Source: Flavobacteriales bacterium (lineage in GTDB: Bacteria > Bacteroidota > Bacteroidia > Flavobacteriales_D > Sanyastnellaceae). Taken from it: a stretch of 64,000 nucleotides of DNA. The position numbers were made by a program, and so were the translations under genes. This document shows positions 49,073-58,423 of the stretch, piece by piece; within the stretch, counting starts at the first letter, position 1; each line of letters starts with the position of its first letter. Under the pieces are notes generated by a model. The model saw nothing but the letters and a program-made list of their open reading frames with translations. It was not told where the DNA came from and ran no database searches. The stretch lies in assembly GCA_022428205.1 (NCBI GenBank), contig JAKMCW010000093.1, positions 55,626 through 119,625 on the forward strand, given 5' to 3'.

Positions 49073-49852
49073 ATGAAGTTTGCGACCCCCTTGTGGAGCA
49101 TGGCCGCCTTGATGGCGCTTGCCGCATGTACACCCCAACAGGAGGCCGATTCGGTGCCGGCAGCGTACCTGCCCACCCCTGCGCCTGAAGCGGTTGCCCC
49201 CCCAGAAGAAGGCACTGAGGAGGACTCCAGCACCGCACCTGATACCGTGCGCTATTTGGCCTTGGGTGACAGCTACACCATTGGAGAGAGTGTCCCGTCC
49301 GCAGGGGACTGGCCCAATCAGCTCGTGGATTCATTGGCCATGCGTTTGCCCGACACCCATTTCACGCCAGCCCACATCATTGCCACAACAGGATGGACCA
49401 CGTCTAACCTATCCCAAGGCATGGATGCCCAACAAATTGACACTGCACAATTTGATTTGGTTTCCCTGCTGATCGGCGTGAACAATCAATACCAAGGGTT
49501 GTCCTTGGAGGCCTACGAATTGGAATTCGTGCAATTGTTGGACAGGGCCGTGGCCCTCGCTGGCGGACAAGCGGACCGCGTCTTCGTGGTGAGCATTCCT
49601 GATTACGGATTTACCCCTTTTGGGCAAAGCAACCAAGGCAACATTTCCCAGAGCCTCTTCGGGTTTAATACCTCCTGTGCCAACCTGACCCAACAAGCGG
49701 GCATCGCGCACTACAACATCACCCCCATCAGCCAGCAGTGGCCCGGTGCAGAAAACTGGGTGGCTCCCGATGGACTGCATCCGAGTGCCGCGCAGTACAC
49801 GGCTTGGGTGGCCTCGTTTGTGGGCGCCGTGGAAGAACAGCTGTTGGATTGA
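49073..49852 (+). CDS. SGNH/GDSL-family hydrolase lipoprotein
   Basis: 259 residues from ATG 49073 (an upstream ATG at 49055 is also possible). Lipobox 'ALAAC' near the N-terminus, then a Pro/Glu-rich linker. SGNH block I is 'YLALGDSYTIGE' (catalytic Ser), block III is 'LIGVNNQY' (Asn), and block V is 'APDGLHPSAAQY' (Asp and His). The family includes esterases, lipases and acyltransferases that act on envelope or extracellular substrates. It is the last gene of the ffh run, and its stop abuts the opposing DUF2807 stop with no gap. Confidence 0.88.
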   Translation: MKFATPLWSMAALMALAACTPQQEADSVPAAYLPTPAPEAVAPPEEGTEEDSSTAPDTVRYLALGDSYTIGESVPSAGDWPNQLVDSLAMRLPDTHFTPAHIIATTGWTTSNLSQGMDAQQIDTAQFDLVSLLIGVNNQYQGLSLEAYELEFVQLLDRAVALAGGQADRVFVVSIPDYGFTPFGQSNQGNISQSLFGFNTSCANLTQQAGIAHYNITPISQQWPGAENWVAPDGLHPSAAQYTAWVASFVGAVEEQLLD

Positions 49853-50614
49853 TCAAGGCCAAGTCAACACGCTGCCCGTGGCGCCGTCCAAGTATTGGAC
49901 GACTTGATCCGATGGCGTGTTGTGCAAATAGGCATTGCCCGCGCCCCCCATGGCCAGATAGAGGTATTGGGAAGCGCGTAGGTGAACCTCTCCAACCCCG
50001 GCGTGATTGACCATCGCACTTTCTGCATAGAGCGCCCTGGCGTCGAGGTCTCCAAATCCTGACCTGAATGACCGCAGCCGCAAGGCTCGTCCGGCAATGT
50101 GGACGTGTCCGATGCCATTGGGCATCCGCACCTTCAAGGTATCCCCTGCAAAGCGCAACTTCACAGGCCCTGCCATCTCGTTGCCCTCCACGTCAAGGTC
50201 ACCCCCAACCAAGGTGTCCACCATGGTGAAACTCCCCTGCCCCTCCAACAGCAACTCCCGACATGCCCAGCCCGCCAAACGGACCGTCGGCACGGCCTCC
50301 ATGGAACGGACCCAACGGCAGGAATTGAGGTCTTGAATCACCAAAGTCCCGTCTGTCACAGTGGCATCAAGGCCGTCCAAGGTGCCTGCACCCCCTGACC
50401 ATATCGCGCGTGCCCCCTCCGAATCGGGGACAGGCGACCACTCCACATCGATGTAGTCTCTGATTTCGATGGCATTGATGTGTTCGGTCAGCTGAACCGT
50501 CCGCGTCTCAGGTTCGCCCAAAGGGGTAAAGCAATCCGCACCCTCGCGGTTACAGGCCATCAGCGCGAGGCAAACCAGCACACACCCTTGGTATGAACGC
50601 ACCGCTCCGATCAT
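49853..50614 (-). CDS. DUF2807 (GIN-domain) lipoprotein
   Basis: 253 residues from ATG 50614, which overlaps the mazG stop as ATGA. Lipobox 'ALMAC' in 'CVLVCLALMACNRE'. The remainder is a right-handed beta-helix-like GIN domain ('IEIRDYIDVEWSP', 'LLLEGQGSFTMVDTLVGGDLDVEG', 'FRSGFGDLDARALYAESAMVNHAGVGEVHL', 'QYLYLAMGGAGNAYLHNTP') typical of Bacteroidota head-GIN proteins, some of which look like adhesins. Function unknown. Confidence 0.85.
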   Translation of the reverse strand: MIGAVRSYQGCVLVCLALMACNREGADCFTPLGEPETRTVQLTEHINAIEIRDYIDVEWSPVPDSEGARAIWSGGAGTLDGLDATVTDGTLVIQDLNSCRWVRSMEAVPTVRLAGWACRELLLEGQGSFTMVDTLVGGDLDVEGNEMAGPVKLRFAGDTLKVRMPNGIGHVHIAGRALRLRSFRSGFGDLDARALYAESAMVNHAGVGEVHLRASQYLYLAMGGAGNAYLHNTPSDQVVQYLDGATGSVLTWP

Positions 50615-51468
50615 CCGTTTCCTTGACCCAAAGCCACCTTGGCGGCATCCCAATGCCGGTCCATTTCGGCAAGGGGCATCTCCGCCAGGTCGCCGCCCGA
50701 AGCCGCGATGCTCCGCTCCATTTCTTGGAACCGGGCCTTAAAACGGCGATTGGTCCGCTCCAAAGCTTCATCCGGGTTGACATCCAAAAAGCGCGCGTAG
50801 TTGATGAGGGCAAACAAGACATCCCCGAACTCGTCGGCCACCCGGTCTGACGCCGCATCGACTTCTTCTTGCAGTTCGGTCAACTCTTCCTGGACCTTAT
50901 TCCAAACTTGGCCGGCGTGGTCCCAGTCGAAACCCACACCGCGCACTTTCTCTTGAATGCGCTGGGCCTTGACCATGGATGGCAAGCCATTGGGAACGCC
51001 ATCGAGCACGCCTTTGGGCTTGTCGCCCTTACCGCCCTTCTCCTTGAGCTTGATCTTCTCCCAGTTGGCCTTCACTTCCTCCTCGGTCGACGCCTCACCA
51101 TCCGCGTAAATGTGCGGGTGCCTGTGGACCAACTTGTCACAGATGCCATGCAATACATCCGCGGCATCAAAGGCGCCAGCTTCCGCACCTAAACGGCTGT
51201 AGAACACCATGTGCAACATCAAATCACCAACCTCTTTTCCGACTTCGTCCAGGTCGTTGGTCAAGATGGCATCGCCAAGCTCGTAGGTTTCTTCGATGGT
51301 CAGGTGGCGCAGCGTTTCAAATGTCTGCTTGCGGTCCCAAGGACAGCCTTCCCTCAGGTCATCCATGATGTCCAAGAGCCGACCAAAGGCCGCCAACTTC
51401 TCTTCGCGGGTGTGGCCTGCCTTGGGCGAATCGAGTGCGGGACGGTGAATGGCTTCTTGATGGGGCAT
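50611..51468 (-). CDS. mazG: Nucleoside triphosphate pyrophosphohydrolase MazG
   Basis: 285 residues from ATG 51468 (MPHQEAIHRP); the track's start at 51831 runs across the divergent gene. Two MazG domains: the N-terminal with 'CPWDRKQTFETLRHLTIEETYELGDAI' and 'EVGKEVGDLMLHMVFYSRLG', and the C-terminal with 'VQEELTELQEEVDAA' and 'DEFGDVLFALINYARFL'. The EExxE and ExxD acidic residues bind Mg2+. It hydrolyses NTPs to NMP and pyrophosphate as a housecleaning enzyme. Divergent from a PagL-like gene only 30 bp away. Confidence 0.94.
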   Translation of the reverse strand: MPHQEAIHRPALDSPKAGHTREEKLAAFGRLLDIMDDLREGCPWDRKQTFETLRHLTIEETYELGDAILTNDLDEVGKEVGDLMLHMVFYSRLGAEAGAFDAADVLHGICDKLVHRHPHIYADGEASTEEEVKANWEKIKLKEKGGKGDKPKGVLDGVPNGLPSMVKAQRIQEKVRGVGFDWDHAGQVWNKVQEELTELQEEVDAASDRVADEFGDVLFALINYARFLDVNPDEALERTNRRFKARFQEMERSIAASGGDLAEMPLAEMDRHWDAAKVALGQGNG

Positions 51469-51473
51469 GGGTC

Positions 51474-51481
51474 CAAAATTA
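51474..51481 (-). promoter_or_regulatory. -7 element abutting the mazG start
   Basis: On the minus strand TAATTTTG, a perfect TAnnTTTG, ends 5 nt before the mazG ATG. It lies between two divergent genes only 30 bp apart. Confidence 0.6.
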
Positions 51482-51485
51482 AGGG

Positions 51486-51493
51486 CACCTTTG
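51486..51493 (+). promoter_or_regulatory. Near-consensus -7 element before the PagL-like gene
   Basis: CACCTTTG (one fixed base off TAnnTTTG) ends 5 nt before the ATG at 51499. Only 4 bp separate it from the oppositely oriented mazG element. Confidence 0.4.
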
Positions 51494-51498
51494 GGCCC

Positions 51499-52599
51499 AT
51501 GTCGCAAAGACGTCAGCAAATGGTGCGTGGACTTTTGGTCTGTGGGGTGATCTGTGGTGGTTTCGCCCTCGGAACGGCCAATGGTCAAACGAGTGAACCA
51601 GGGGCCGGGCATTGGAGCATGGAATACGGAACGGGGTTTCTCGTGCCACACCGCGCCGTGATTCAGCGGCTGATTGACGGCCATGCCCAGCGTGTTGCGT
51701 GTTCGTGGAATCAGAAGTCCCGCGGTATTTGGTCGGCACACCGGCACAGCCCCAGGTGGGGCGCATCCTTGCAGTGGACCGCGACAGGTGCAAGCGACCA
51801 CATTGGCAGCCAGATCACCGCACTGTCCCATGTGGACCTCGGCGTCTACGGCAGGTTACACTGCCGACTTGGTGGGGGCTTGGGATGGACGCAAAAGCGT
51901 TGGGACGCCCTCTCCACGGAGGGTCGGGAACGTGTGGTCATCGGCTCCGCCATCAATGGTGCTGCCCAAATTGGGCTCAGTCTTCTGCCACTGTCCGCTC
52001 CCGCTCGCTGGCACGAACACCTCGGGCTCCACCTGAGGCTGGACCACCAAAGCAACGCCTCCTTTACCCAGCCTAACCTCGGAACCAATGTGGTCACCTT
52101 CGGCCTTTCTGCCCAGCTCCTCCCCACGGCGCCGCGACGCATAACACCAGACACCATGAGGGCTGTGCTCTCTGTCCTCCCTGCTCCAGTGCGCGGAGGA
52201 TTGCTCTTTGTGGGAATCGGAAGGCGACAACCGGCTCCCCTCGACCCCAGGGAAAACGTCGTCGAATGTGGCTACGAATACCGCATCGGAGGCAGAGCAA
52301 CGTTCGGCCTTGTCGCTGGCGCGATGATGATGTGGCGGCCGGCGCACTTTGGCTCCAGCCTTCACGGCGGCTTTCAGCTGCGCTTCACAGGCGTGCAAGT
52401 GGACCTGCTACACGGCAGATACCTCCAACGTTGGCAAGCTGAAGAAGGGCATTATAACCGGGTGGTTCTCAACGTCCACGTGAGTGGTGGATGGTGGTCA
52501 AGGCTTGCCCTGCACACCCACGGTTTCAGGGCACATCACCCGGCGCTGGGCATTGCCTGGTTGCCGAGCAATGCCCATCCCAGGCACCCCCTTCGCTAA
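51499..52599 (+). CDS. Acyloxyacyl hydrolase, PagL-like lipid A deacylase
   Basis: 366 residues from ATG 51499 (the upstream extension in the track overlaps mazG). Signal peptide 'GLLVCGVICGGFALGTANGQ'. The motif 'LRLDHQSNASFTQPNLGTN' matches the catalytic His-x-Ser-Asn of PagL-family outer-membrane barrels, which remove the 3-O acyl chain of lipid A. Alternating hydrophobic strands fit a beta-barrel. It is longer than proteobacterial PagL (~170) but in the range of Bacteroidota homologues. Modulating LPS acylation is the likely role. Confidence 0.83.
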   Translation: MSQRRQQMVRGLLVCGVICGGFALGTANGQTSEPGAGHWSMEYGTGFLVPHRAVIQRLIDGHAQRVACSWNQKSRGIWSAHRHSPRWGASLQWTATGASDHIGSQITALSHVDLGVYGRLHCRLGGGLGWTQKRWDALSTEGRERVVIGSAINGAAQIGLSLLPLSAPARWHEHLGLHLRLDHQSNASFTQPNLGTNVVTFGLSAQLLPTAPRRITPDTMRAVLSVLPAPVRGGLLFVGIGRRQPAPLDPRENVVECGYEYRIGGRATFGLVAGAMMMWRPAHFGSSLHGGFQLRFTGVQVDLLHGRYLQRWQAEEGHYNRVVLNVHVSGGWWSRLALHTHGFRAHHPALGIAWLPSNAHPRHPLR

Positions 52600-52606
52600 G
52601 AAAAGG

Positions 52607-54313
52607 TCATTCGCAGACGGCCCCGAACAAGGAAAGGATTTCCAAGAGGTCGTTGACGCCTGTGGTGCCATCGCCGTCTACGTCTGTTGGACATGGACTC
52701 GCTCCTCCTGCAAATACACAGGAGCCATCATCGTGCAGCGCACTGCTGAGATAGTTGGCCGCGTTCTCGTAAGTACAACCTCCACAGGTGGTCAGCTCGC
52801 ATGAACCGTCATCTGTATTGGCCTCTTCGTCATAGTTGCACGCCCAGTCATACGTACACCCGAGGACGTCTCCGATGTAGAACAGGCCCATTTGATAGAG
52901 GTATCCTCCGGTCAACCAGTTTTCGCCGCCCGGCTCAAAAGCGCCAACGTAGTCCACAGGGTCAAAGAATGTCCCTACGGGTTGGTGCTCAGCTGGGACG
53001 GAATCAACGGCTGTGGGGAAGGGATCCACACCTGAAGTAATGAAGCCTGCCAAGGCGTCAAAAGTATCGTCAAGGCCCAAGTCGGAACCCACATTGTTGT
53101 TGCTCACAAAGTGGTCTTGGATCTGGATGTTTCCGTTCCACACAGGACCATCATACAAGATCATCGTGTCCAAGGCCAAGCTGTCGCCCACGTTCCAGAA
53201 ACGGTTGTTGTGGATCTCAAGCTCTCCAAAGAGGAACAATTCGTAAGCGTCGCAGGGGTCTTCGTCCTCGATGTCAATGCCAAAGTCCCAATTCTGGAAT
53301 ATGCCGTTGTACAACCGGCCTCCACCGCCATTGTGCCAGCGCACAGCCATTGCGTCGTGGTGTCCCAGACTCGTAAAGTTGGCGATTTGGGGGTTCGTGT
53401 AGGGCAAGAAGCTCAGCGTGACATCCTGAAATTCAAAGTCATCTCCTTCCAAGTCAAAACCATGCTCCCCCACCATTGCGGGCTGGTCCAAAATGGAAAA
53501 GAAGTATTGCATGTCGCCGGACCACCCCTGATCGTATTCCAGGTTCTCCTCAGTAGAAAAGGCCACAGCCACATATTTCAGGTTGACCGTACCCCCCATA
53601 ATTTGGAGGCCATCGTCCAACGTCGATACAATCTCCAGGTGCTCGATCACCGTGCCTGAACCCACGCCATTCAAGCTCAGGCCATTGGTCTCGTCGCCGT
53701 TGATCTTGTTTTGGAAATTGACCGGGGGATTGGGCATTTCACTGCCACCATGACGGATGGAGATGTGCCGGAGGACACCGCTTGACTCAGCATTGTCAAG
53801 GCCACCGTATACATCGCGTCCCGCTCCGGAAGCATCGGTGATGCCTTCGGCCAGGTCATCGCCGTCATATGTGTTCAATTCCGCGTTGCCATTGATGATG
53901 ACCCCTCCCCACAAGCCATGGGTATTGTATGGCGTAGATCCATTCAGCGGGTCGTCTTGGTAGGTAAATATGATGGGACAATCTGCCGTTCCGTCCGCCA
54001 AGATTTGACCGCCCCTTGCCACAATCAGACAACTGGCGGACTCCCCTTGGCCGGACTTGGCCTGGATCACTGTACCGGCCTCCACGGTCAGGACATCGCC
54101 ACTGTTGACGTAGACAAAGCCATCCAACAAATAGATGTTGTCGCAGGACAAGGTCTGAGTGCCGGTTCCCGCGCCATCATTGTCAGTCAACGTAATCACA
54201 GGACGCTCCCCGTAAGGAAGGCAACCACAATCTTGGGCCAGCACCTGTGAGCACAGGCTGAAGGGCAACAAGAGTAAAAACGTGAACCAATAATTGTGGA
54301 GACTCGGCATCAT
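52607..54313 (-). CDS. Secreted beta-helix-like protein with dockerin-like C-terminal tail
   Basis: 568 residues from ATG 54313 (or the adjacent ATG at 54310). Signal peptide 'FTFLLLLPFSLCSQVLAQ'. The body (~residues 25-470) is rich in short turns typical of right-handed beta-helices and hemagglutinin-like proteins ('VLTVEAGTVIQAKSGQGESASCLIVARGGQI', 'GLWGGVIINGNAELN', 'SLNGVGSGTVIEHLEIVSTLDDGLQI'). Then two Cys-rich 'GCTYDWACNY...DDGSC' units and the tail 'CPTDVDGDGTTGVNDLLEIL ... FGAVC', closely related to the end of the giant protein. No T9SS type A domain. Surface location is inferred; function unknown. Confidence 0.85.
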   Translation of the reverse strand: MMPSLHNYWFTFLLLLPFSLCSQVLAQDCGCLPYGERPVITLTDNDGAGTGTQTLSCDNIYLLDGFVYVNSGDVLTVEAGTVIQAKSGQGESASCLIVARGGQILADGTADCPIIFTYQDDPLNGSTPYNTHGLWGGVIINGNAELNTYDGDDLAEGITDASGAGRDVYGGLDNAESSGVLRHISIRHGGSEMPNPPVNFQNKINGDETNGLSLNGVGSGTVIEHLEIVSTLDDGLQIMGGTVNLKYVAVAFSTEENLEYDQGWSGDMQYFFSILDQPAMVGEHGFDLEGDDFEFQDVTLSFLPYTNPQIANFTSLGHHDAMAVRWHNGGGGRLYNGIFQNWDFGIDIEDEDPCDAYELFLFGELEIHNNRFWNVGDSLALDTMILYDGPVWNGNIQIQDHFVSNNNVGSDLGLDDTFDALAGFITSGVDPFPTAVDSVPAEHQPVGTFFDPVDYVGAFEPGGENWLTGGYLYQMGLFYIGDVLGCTYDWACNYDEEANTDDGSCELTTCGGCTYENAANYLSSALHDDGSCVFAGGASPCPTDVDGDGTTGVNDLLEILSLFGAVCE

Positions 54314-54437
54314 GTCAGAATATGGCACATAAATATACGTAATAATTCTACGAATGATTCATTATTACCCTTGAATATTGAATTCCGCCTGTCTTATCCG
54401 CTTACGCCCCGTGCTTCATTTAAGCGACTTCACACCG

Positions 54438-54445
54438 TAAATTCG
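54438..54445 (+). promoter_or_regulatory. Near-consensus -7 element before the NqrM-like gene
   Basis: TAAATTCG differs from TAnnTTTG at one fixed base and ends 4 nt before the ATG at 54450. Confidence 0.4.
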
Positions 54446-54449
54446 CAGC

Positions 54450-54665
54450 ATGGGACTGGAAACCGTTTTACTCGCCATTGGGCTGCTCGCATTGGGATTT
54501 GCGGGGATTGCCATCAAAATCCTGGTCAAGAAAGACGGTGAATTCAGCGGGACTTGCTCGAGCAACAACCCCTTGCTACAGAACGATTCAGGCAGCTGTT
54601 CCATCTGTGGTGCGCGCCCCCAGGACCAGTGCCGAAAAGAAGATGTGACCGAGCCGGCCACCTGA
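54450..54665 (+). CDS. Small Cys-rich membrane protein, candidate NqrM-type maturation factor
   Basis: 71 residues: one membrane helix (VLLAIGLLALGFAGIAIKILV), a basic/acidic junction 'KKDGEFSGTC' and then three more Cys in 'GSCSICGARPQDQC'. The layout (N-terminal helix, then four Cys spaced C...C-x-x-C...C) parallels NqrM (DUF539), which is needed to insert iron into Na+-NQR. The sequence itself is not a clear DUF539 match. It sits 2 bp from the end of the convergent nqr-apbE operon, which supports a link. Some Bacteroidota homologues are labelled only 'membrane or secreted protein'. Confidence 0.7.
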   Translation: MGLETVLLAIGLLALGFAGIAIKILVKKDGEFSGTCSSNNPLLQNDSGSCSICGARPQDQCRKEDVTEPAT

Positions 54666-54667
54666 GC

Positions 54668-55792
54668 TTACAACTGCTCCGAGACAGCGTCAAAACCAGG
54701 GGAACGCCACACGCCGTACCCGCCTTGGCCATCATCGTACATCAGCATCGCATCCAGCTGCAATTCGGGGTGCAATGACAAGAATGCCTTCGTCTGTTCC
54801 GTGCCCAGCACCATGAACGCGGTGGCGAGGGCATCAGCATATGCGCCCGTAGGCGCCATGACCGTCGCGCTCAACAAGCCATTGGCAGCGGGCCAACCTG
54901 TACCAGGGTCGATGGTGTGGCTGATCTTCTGACCGTTCACTTCATGAAACTTGCGGTAACTGCCACTGGTGCAAATCGAGCGGTCGTGAATGGACACCAC
55001 AACTTCAAAGGTCCGGTCCTGTGCCGTGCTCCCTTCGATGGGCTGGTCAACGGCGATGCGCCAAGGTCCTCCGACCGGGTTCTTGCCCCTACACACCACT
55101 TCTCCCCCCAGTTCGACCATGGCGTCTTCAACGCCCCGCACACGCAGGGCCTCCATCAGTAAGTCTACTGTATAGCCTTGCGCAATGGCATTGAAATCGA
55201 GGGCAGCACGGGGATCGCCTTTGCGCACCCATGTAGCTTTATAGTAGCCATTTTCCTCCTCTTCATTGAGGTCGAATCGGTCAGGCATGAGCCCTACGAA
55301 AGACATGACGCTGTCCACTGCATTGGCGTCCACACGGTCCATTTCTGAGAAGCCAAACCCCCACAATTCCACGAGTGGACTCACTGTAGGGTCAAAGGCC
55401 CCTTTGGTCAGACTGTGCAACTCCTCTGACAGCGCCCACAGCGGGCCGATGATTTGGTCACTGTCCACAAAACCGTACAGCGAATCTGTGCGACGCCAAG
55501 CATTGATGGCGTTGATGCGGCTGTCTGGACGCCACAGGCTCACCTCCCGGTCCACCATCTCCAGCAATTCGGTGAATACAGAATCGGGCACCTTTACCTC
55601 TGACGCGTATTTGATGGCGTAAGTGGTCCCTTGTGCCTCTCCCCTGTGCTCGTGCCAACCAGAGGTCGCCAATCCATCAGAACCGGGCCTTGACGGATTG
55701 TTGCAGCCCGCCAACATCAAGGCCGCCACAAACGGGACCGCCAGCACGAGGCTGGCGGTAATCCCAAAATATGGGGAAGTGTGATGCTTCAT
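54668..55792 (-). CDS. apbE: FAD:protein FMN transferase ApbE, lipoprotein
   Basis: 374 residues from ATG 55792, overlapping the nqrF stop as ATGA. Lipobox 'LMLAGC' anchors it on the periplasmic side. ApbE motifs: 'GTTYAIKY', '[17 protein letters not shown]', '[20 protein letters not shown]', '[27 protein letters not shown]' and the Mg-binding end '[20 protein letters not shown] ... [12 protein letters not shown]'. It attaches FMN covalently to Thr residues of NqrB and NqrC, encoded in the same operon. Confidence 0.94.
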   Translation of the reverse strand: MKHHTSPYFGITASLVLAVPFVAALMLAGCNNPSRPGSDGLATSGWHEHRGEAQGTTYAIKYASEVKVPDSVFTELLEMVDREVSLWRPDSRINAINAWRRTDSLYGFVDSDQIIGPLWALSEELHSLTKGAFDPTVSPLVELWGFGFSEMDRVDANAVDSVMSFVGLMPDRFDLNEEEENGYYKATWVRKGDPRAALDFNAIAQGYTVDLLMEALRVRGVEDAMVELGGEVVCRGKNPVGGPWRIAVDQPIEGSTAQDRTFEVVVSIHDRSICTSGSYRKFHEVNGQKISHTIDPGTGWPAANGLLSATVMAPTGAYADALATAFMVLGTEQTKAFLSLHPELQLDAMLMYDDGQGGYGVWRSPGFDAVSEQL

Positions 55793-57084
55793 CCTCCGAA
55801 GTCGTCGAAGGCCACGTTTTCGGGAGGAACCCCCCAATCGTCGCACATCTTCAAGACGGCCTGGTTCATCAGCGGAGGACCGCAGAAATAAAACTCGATA
55901 TCCTCCGGTGCCTCGTGTGGCTTGAGGTGGTGCTCGATCACCGCATTGTGCACGAAACCGAGGAAGCCATCGCCATCATCGTCCACAGACTTCTTCTCGT
56001 TCCAATTGTCTTCCTCCGTCGGGTCGCTCAGGACCACATGGAACTTGAAGTTGGGGAACTCCTGCTCGATTTTGCGGAAGTCCTCGAGATAGAACAATTC
56101 ACGGCGTGAACGGCCTCCGTAATAGAAGGTCACTTGGCGGCCCGTCTTCACCGTGTGAAAGAGGTGAAAGAGGTGGCTGCGCATGGGCGCCATACCGGCA
56201 CCACCGCCTATGTAGACCATCTCTGCATCGGTCTCCTTGATGAAGAACTCACCGTAAGGTCCACTGATGGTGCACTTGTCGCCGGGCTTGCATCCAAACA
56301 CATAGCTCGAGCAGATGCCAGGGTTGACGTTCATCCAAGCATTGCGAGCGCGGTCCCAAGGCGGTGTGGCGATCCTGATGTTGAGCATCACGATGTTGCC
56401 CTCGGCGGGGTGGTTGGCCATGGAATACGCGCGGACAATGGGCTCGTCGTTGACCATTTTGAGGTCCCACAAACCGAACTTGTCCCACTCACTCTGGAAG
56501 GTGCTGGGGTCCTTGTGGTGCTCAGGGTGCGCCGTGATGTCCATGTCCTTGTACTCTACAGTGGTCGTAGGCACATCCACCTGGATGTATCCTCCGGCTT
56601 CAAAGTCCAAGGTCTCACCGTCAGGCAAGCGCACGACGAACTCCTTGATGAAGGACGCCACGTTGTAGTTGGAGACGACTTCGCACTCCCACTTTTTGAT
56701 ACCGAAGACCTCTTCAGGGACCTGGATTTCCATGTCCTCCTTGACCTTGACTTGGCATCCGAGGCGCCAGTTGTCAGCGATCTCTTTGCGCGAGAAATGG
56801 GGCTCCTCGGTCGGAAGAATGGTGCCTCCGCCAGCGGGAACTTGACAACGGCATTGGACGCAGGTACCGCCTCCGCCGCAGGCAGATGGAAGAAATACGC
56901 CTGCATTGCCCAAGGTGGTCAGCAGTGTACTGCCGCCGTCGACTTCAATGGTGCGCTCACCGTTGATGACGAGCTTGAGTTTGCCACTTGGCGAAAGGCG
57001 GGCCTTCGCAAAGAGCAGCAAGCTGACCAGCAAGAGGATGACGGCCAGGAAGAAAACGATGGTGAGAAGAATCGTGGTGGTCAT
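55789..57084 (-). CDS. nqrF: Na+-translocating NADH:quinone reductase subunit F
   Basis: 431 residues. One N-terminal membrane helix, then a ferredoxin-like domain with 2Fe-2S ligands in '[19 protein letters not shown]' and '[10 protein letters not shown]', an FAD-binding domain with '[14 protein letters not shown]', and an NADH-binding domain with '[11 protein letters not shown]', '[21 protein letters not shown]' and the C-terminal '[16 protein letters not shown]'. It takes electrons from NADH and passes them into the membrane part of the complex. Slightly longer than proteobacterial NqrF because of an insert around the FAD domain. Confidence 0.95.
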   Translation of the reverse strand: MTTTILLTIVFFLAVILLLVSLLLFAKARLSPSGKLKLVINGERTIEVDGGSTLLTTLGNAGVFLPSACGGGGTCVQCRCQVPAGGGTILPTEEPHFSRKEIADNWRLGCQVKVKEDMEIQVPEEVFGIKKWECEVVSNYNVASFIKEFVVRLPDGETLDFEAGGYIQVDVPTTTVEYKDMDITAHPEHHKDPSTFQSEWDKFGLWDLKMVNDEPIVRAYSMANHPAEGNIVMLNIRIATPPWDRARNAWMNVNPGICSSYVFGCKPGDKCTISGPYGEFFIKETDAEMVYIGGGAGMAPMRSHLFHLFHTVKTGRQVTFYYGGRSRRELFYLEDFRKIEQEFPNFKFHVVLSDPTEEDNWNEKKSVDDDGDGFLGFVHNAVIEHHLKPHEAPEDIEFYFCGPPLMNQAVLKMCDDWGVPPENVAFDDFGG

Positions 57085-57095
57085 GTCTTCTTCGT

Positions 57096-57710
57096 TCAGA
57101 TTTCGATGCCCATGAAGGCCATAAAGGCCATGCCCATGAGACCAGTCAGGATGAATGTGATGCCCAACCCTTTGAGCGGATCAGGAATGTTGCTGTAGCG
57201 GATCTTCTCCCGGATGGCAGCAATGGCCACAATGGCCAACAGCCATCCTACACCGGAGCCAAGACCAAAGACGGTCGCTTCGCCGATGCTGGGGTATTGG
57301 CGCTCTTGCATGAACAGCGCCCCACCAAGAATGGAGCAGTTCACGGCGATGAGTGGCAGGAAGATGCCGAGCGCCCCGTACAAGGCCGGAGCGAACTTCT
57401 CGACAATCATCTCGACCAGTTGGACCATGGACGCGATGACCGCAATGAACATGATGAAGCTCAAGAAGCTGAGGTCGACGGCGGCATAGGCAGGATCGAG
57501 CCACACCAATGCCCCTTCCTTCAACACGAAGTTCTCGAGGAGGTAGTTGATAGGGACGGTGATGCCGAGGACGAAAATCACGGCAAATCCGAGGCCAACG
57601 GCCGTCTTCACCGTTTTGGAAACGGCGAGGTACGAGCACATGCCCAGGAAGTAGGCGAAGATCATGTTCTCGACGAAGATCCCCTTGACGAATAAGCTGA
57701 GGTATTCCAT
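57096..57710 (-). CDS. nqrE: Na+-NQR subunit E
   Basis: 204 residues, six membrane segments. Begins '[34 protein letters not shown]' as in all NqrE. The Cys in 'LGMCSYL' and in '[12 protein letters not shown]' are the two that, with the pair in NqrD, hold the intramembrane 2Fe-2S centre. Inverted-topology homologue of NqrD. It starts 14 bp after nqrD. Confidence 0.95.
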   Translation of the reverse strand: MEYLSLFVKGIFVENMIFAYFLGMCSYLAVSKTVKTAVGLGFAVIFVLGITVPINYLLENFVLKEGALVWLDPAYAAVDLSFLSFIMFIAVIASMVQLVEMIVEKFAPALYGALGIFLPLIAVNCSILGGALFMQERQYPSIGEATVFGLGSGVGWLLAIVAIAAIREKIRYSNIPDPLKGLGITFILTGLMGMAFMAFMGIEI

Positions 57711-57724
57711 TGTCTTGCCTTAAA

Positions 57725-58423
57725 TCAGTTCTCCTCGATGAGGCTGCGGTTGCGTGAGCGTTGGATCCAGATGATGATGCCCACGGTGATGAGCGCCATC
57801 GGAGGCAGGATCATCAGGTTGTTGTTTTCGTAAAATCCACCATTGGCCATGAACCAGCTCTCAGGGAGGAACTTCACTTGGCCAACGCCTGGGAAGCTGA
57901 TCGCGCCGCTGCCAAAGACCTCACGTACGAGGGCAACAGCCAGCAAGATCCAGGCATAACCCATGGCATTTCCTACGGCATCCAACATGGCTGGACCAGG
58001 CTTGTTGCCGAGGGCAAAGGCCTCGAGACGGCCCATGATGATACAGTTGGTGATGATGAGGCCCACAAAGACAGACAACTTCTCAGAAATGTCTGGACTG
58101 TATGCCTTGAGCACCTCGTCTACAATGATCACCAATGAAGCGATGACCACCAGCTGCACGATGATGCGGATGCGGTCGGGAATGATGTTGCGCATCAACG
58201 AGACGATCACGTTGCCTCCGATCATCACAAAGAGTACGGCGAGGCTCATAATGACGGCCTGCTGCACCTGCACGGTGATGGCCAGTGCCGAACAGATGCC
58301 GAGCACTTGCACGGTGATGGGGTTGCTGTCGTCCAGCGGATCGGTCAGGAGCTTGCGGTTCTTCTTGGAGAAGAGCGACTCCTTTTTGGGCGCTACGGCC
58401 GTGGCTGTATCGGTGCTCATCAC
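57725..58423 (-). CDS. nqrD: Na+-NQR subunit D
   Basis: 232 residues, with an N-terminal soluble extension of ~30 residues before 'NPITVQVLGICSALAITVQVQQAVIM'. Six membrane segments; the Cys in 'LGICSALA' and 'LIITNCIIMGRLEAFAL' are the cluster ligands that match the pair in NqrE. The start overlaps the nqrC stop by 4 bp (ATGA), so it is translationally coupled. Confidence 0.95.
   Translation of the reverse strand: MMSTDTATAVAPKKESLFSKKNRKLLTDPLDDSNPITVQVLGICSALAITVQVQQAVIMSLAVLFVMIGGNVIVSLMRNIIPDRIRIIVQLVVIASLVIIVDEVLKAYSPDISEKLSVFVGLIITNCIIMGRLEAFALGNKPGPAMLDAVGNAMGYAWILLAVALVREVFGSGAISFPGVGQVKFLPESWFMANGGFYENNNLMILPPMALITVGIIIWIQRSRNRSLIEEN

Noticed and set aside
51211-51498. N-terminal extension of the PagL-like ORF
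   Set aside because: It is antisense to mazG and would bury the signal peptide 96 residues in.
56134-57198. 354-codon plus-strand ORF antisense to nqrF
   Set aside because: Composition of an antisense shadow; nqrF has intact 2Fe-2S, FAD and NADH motifs.
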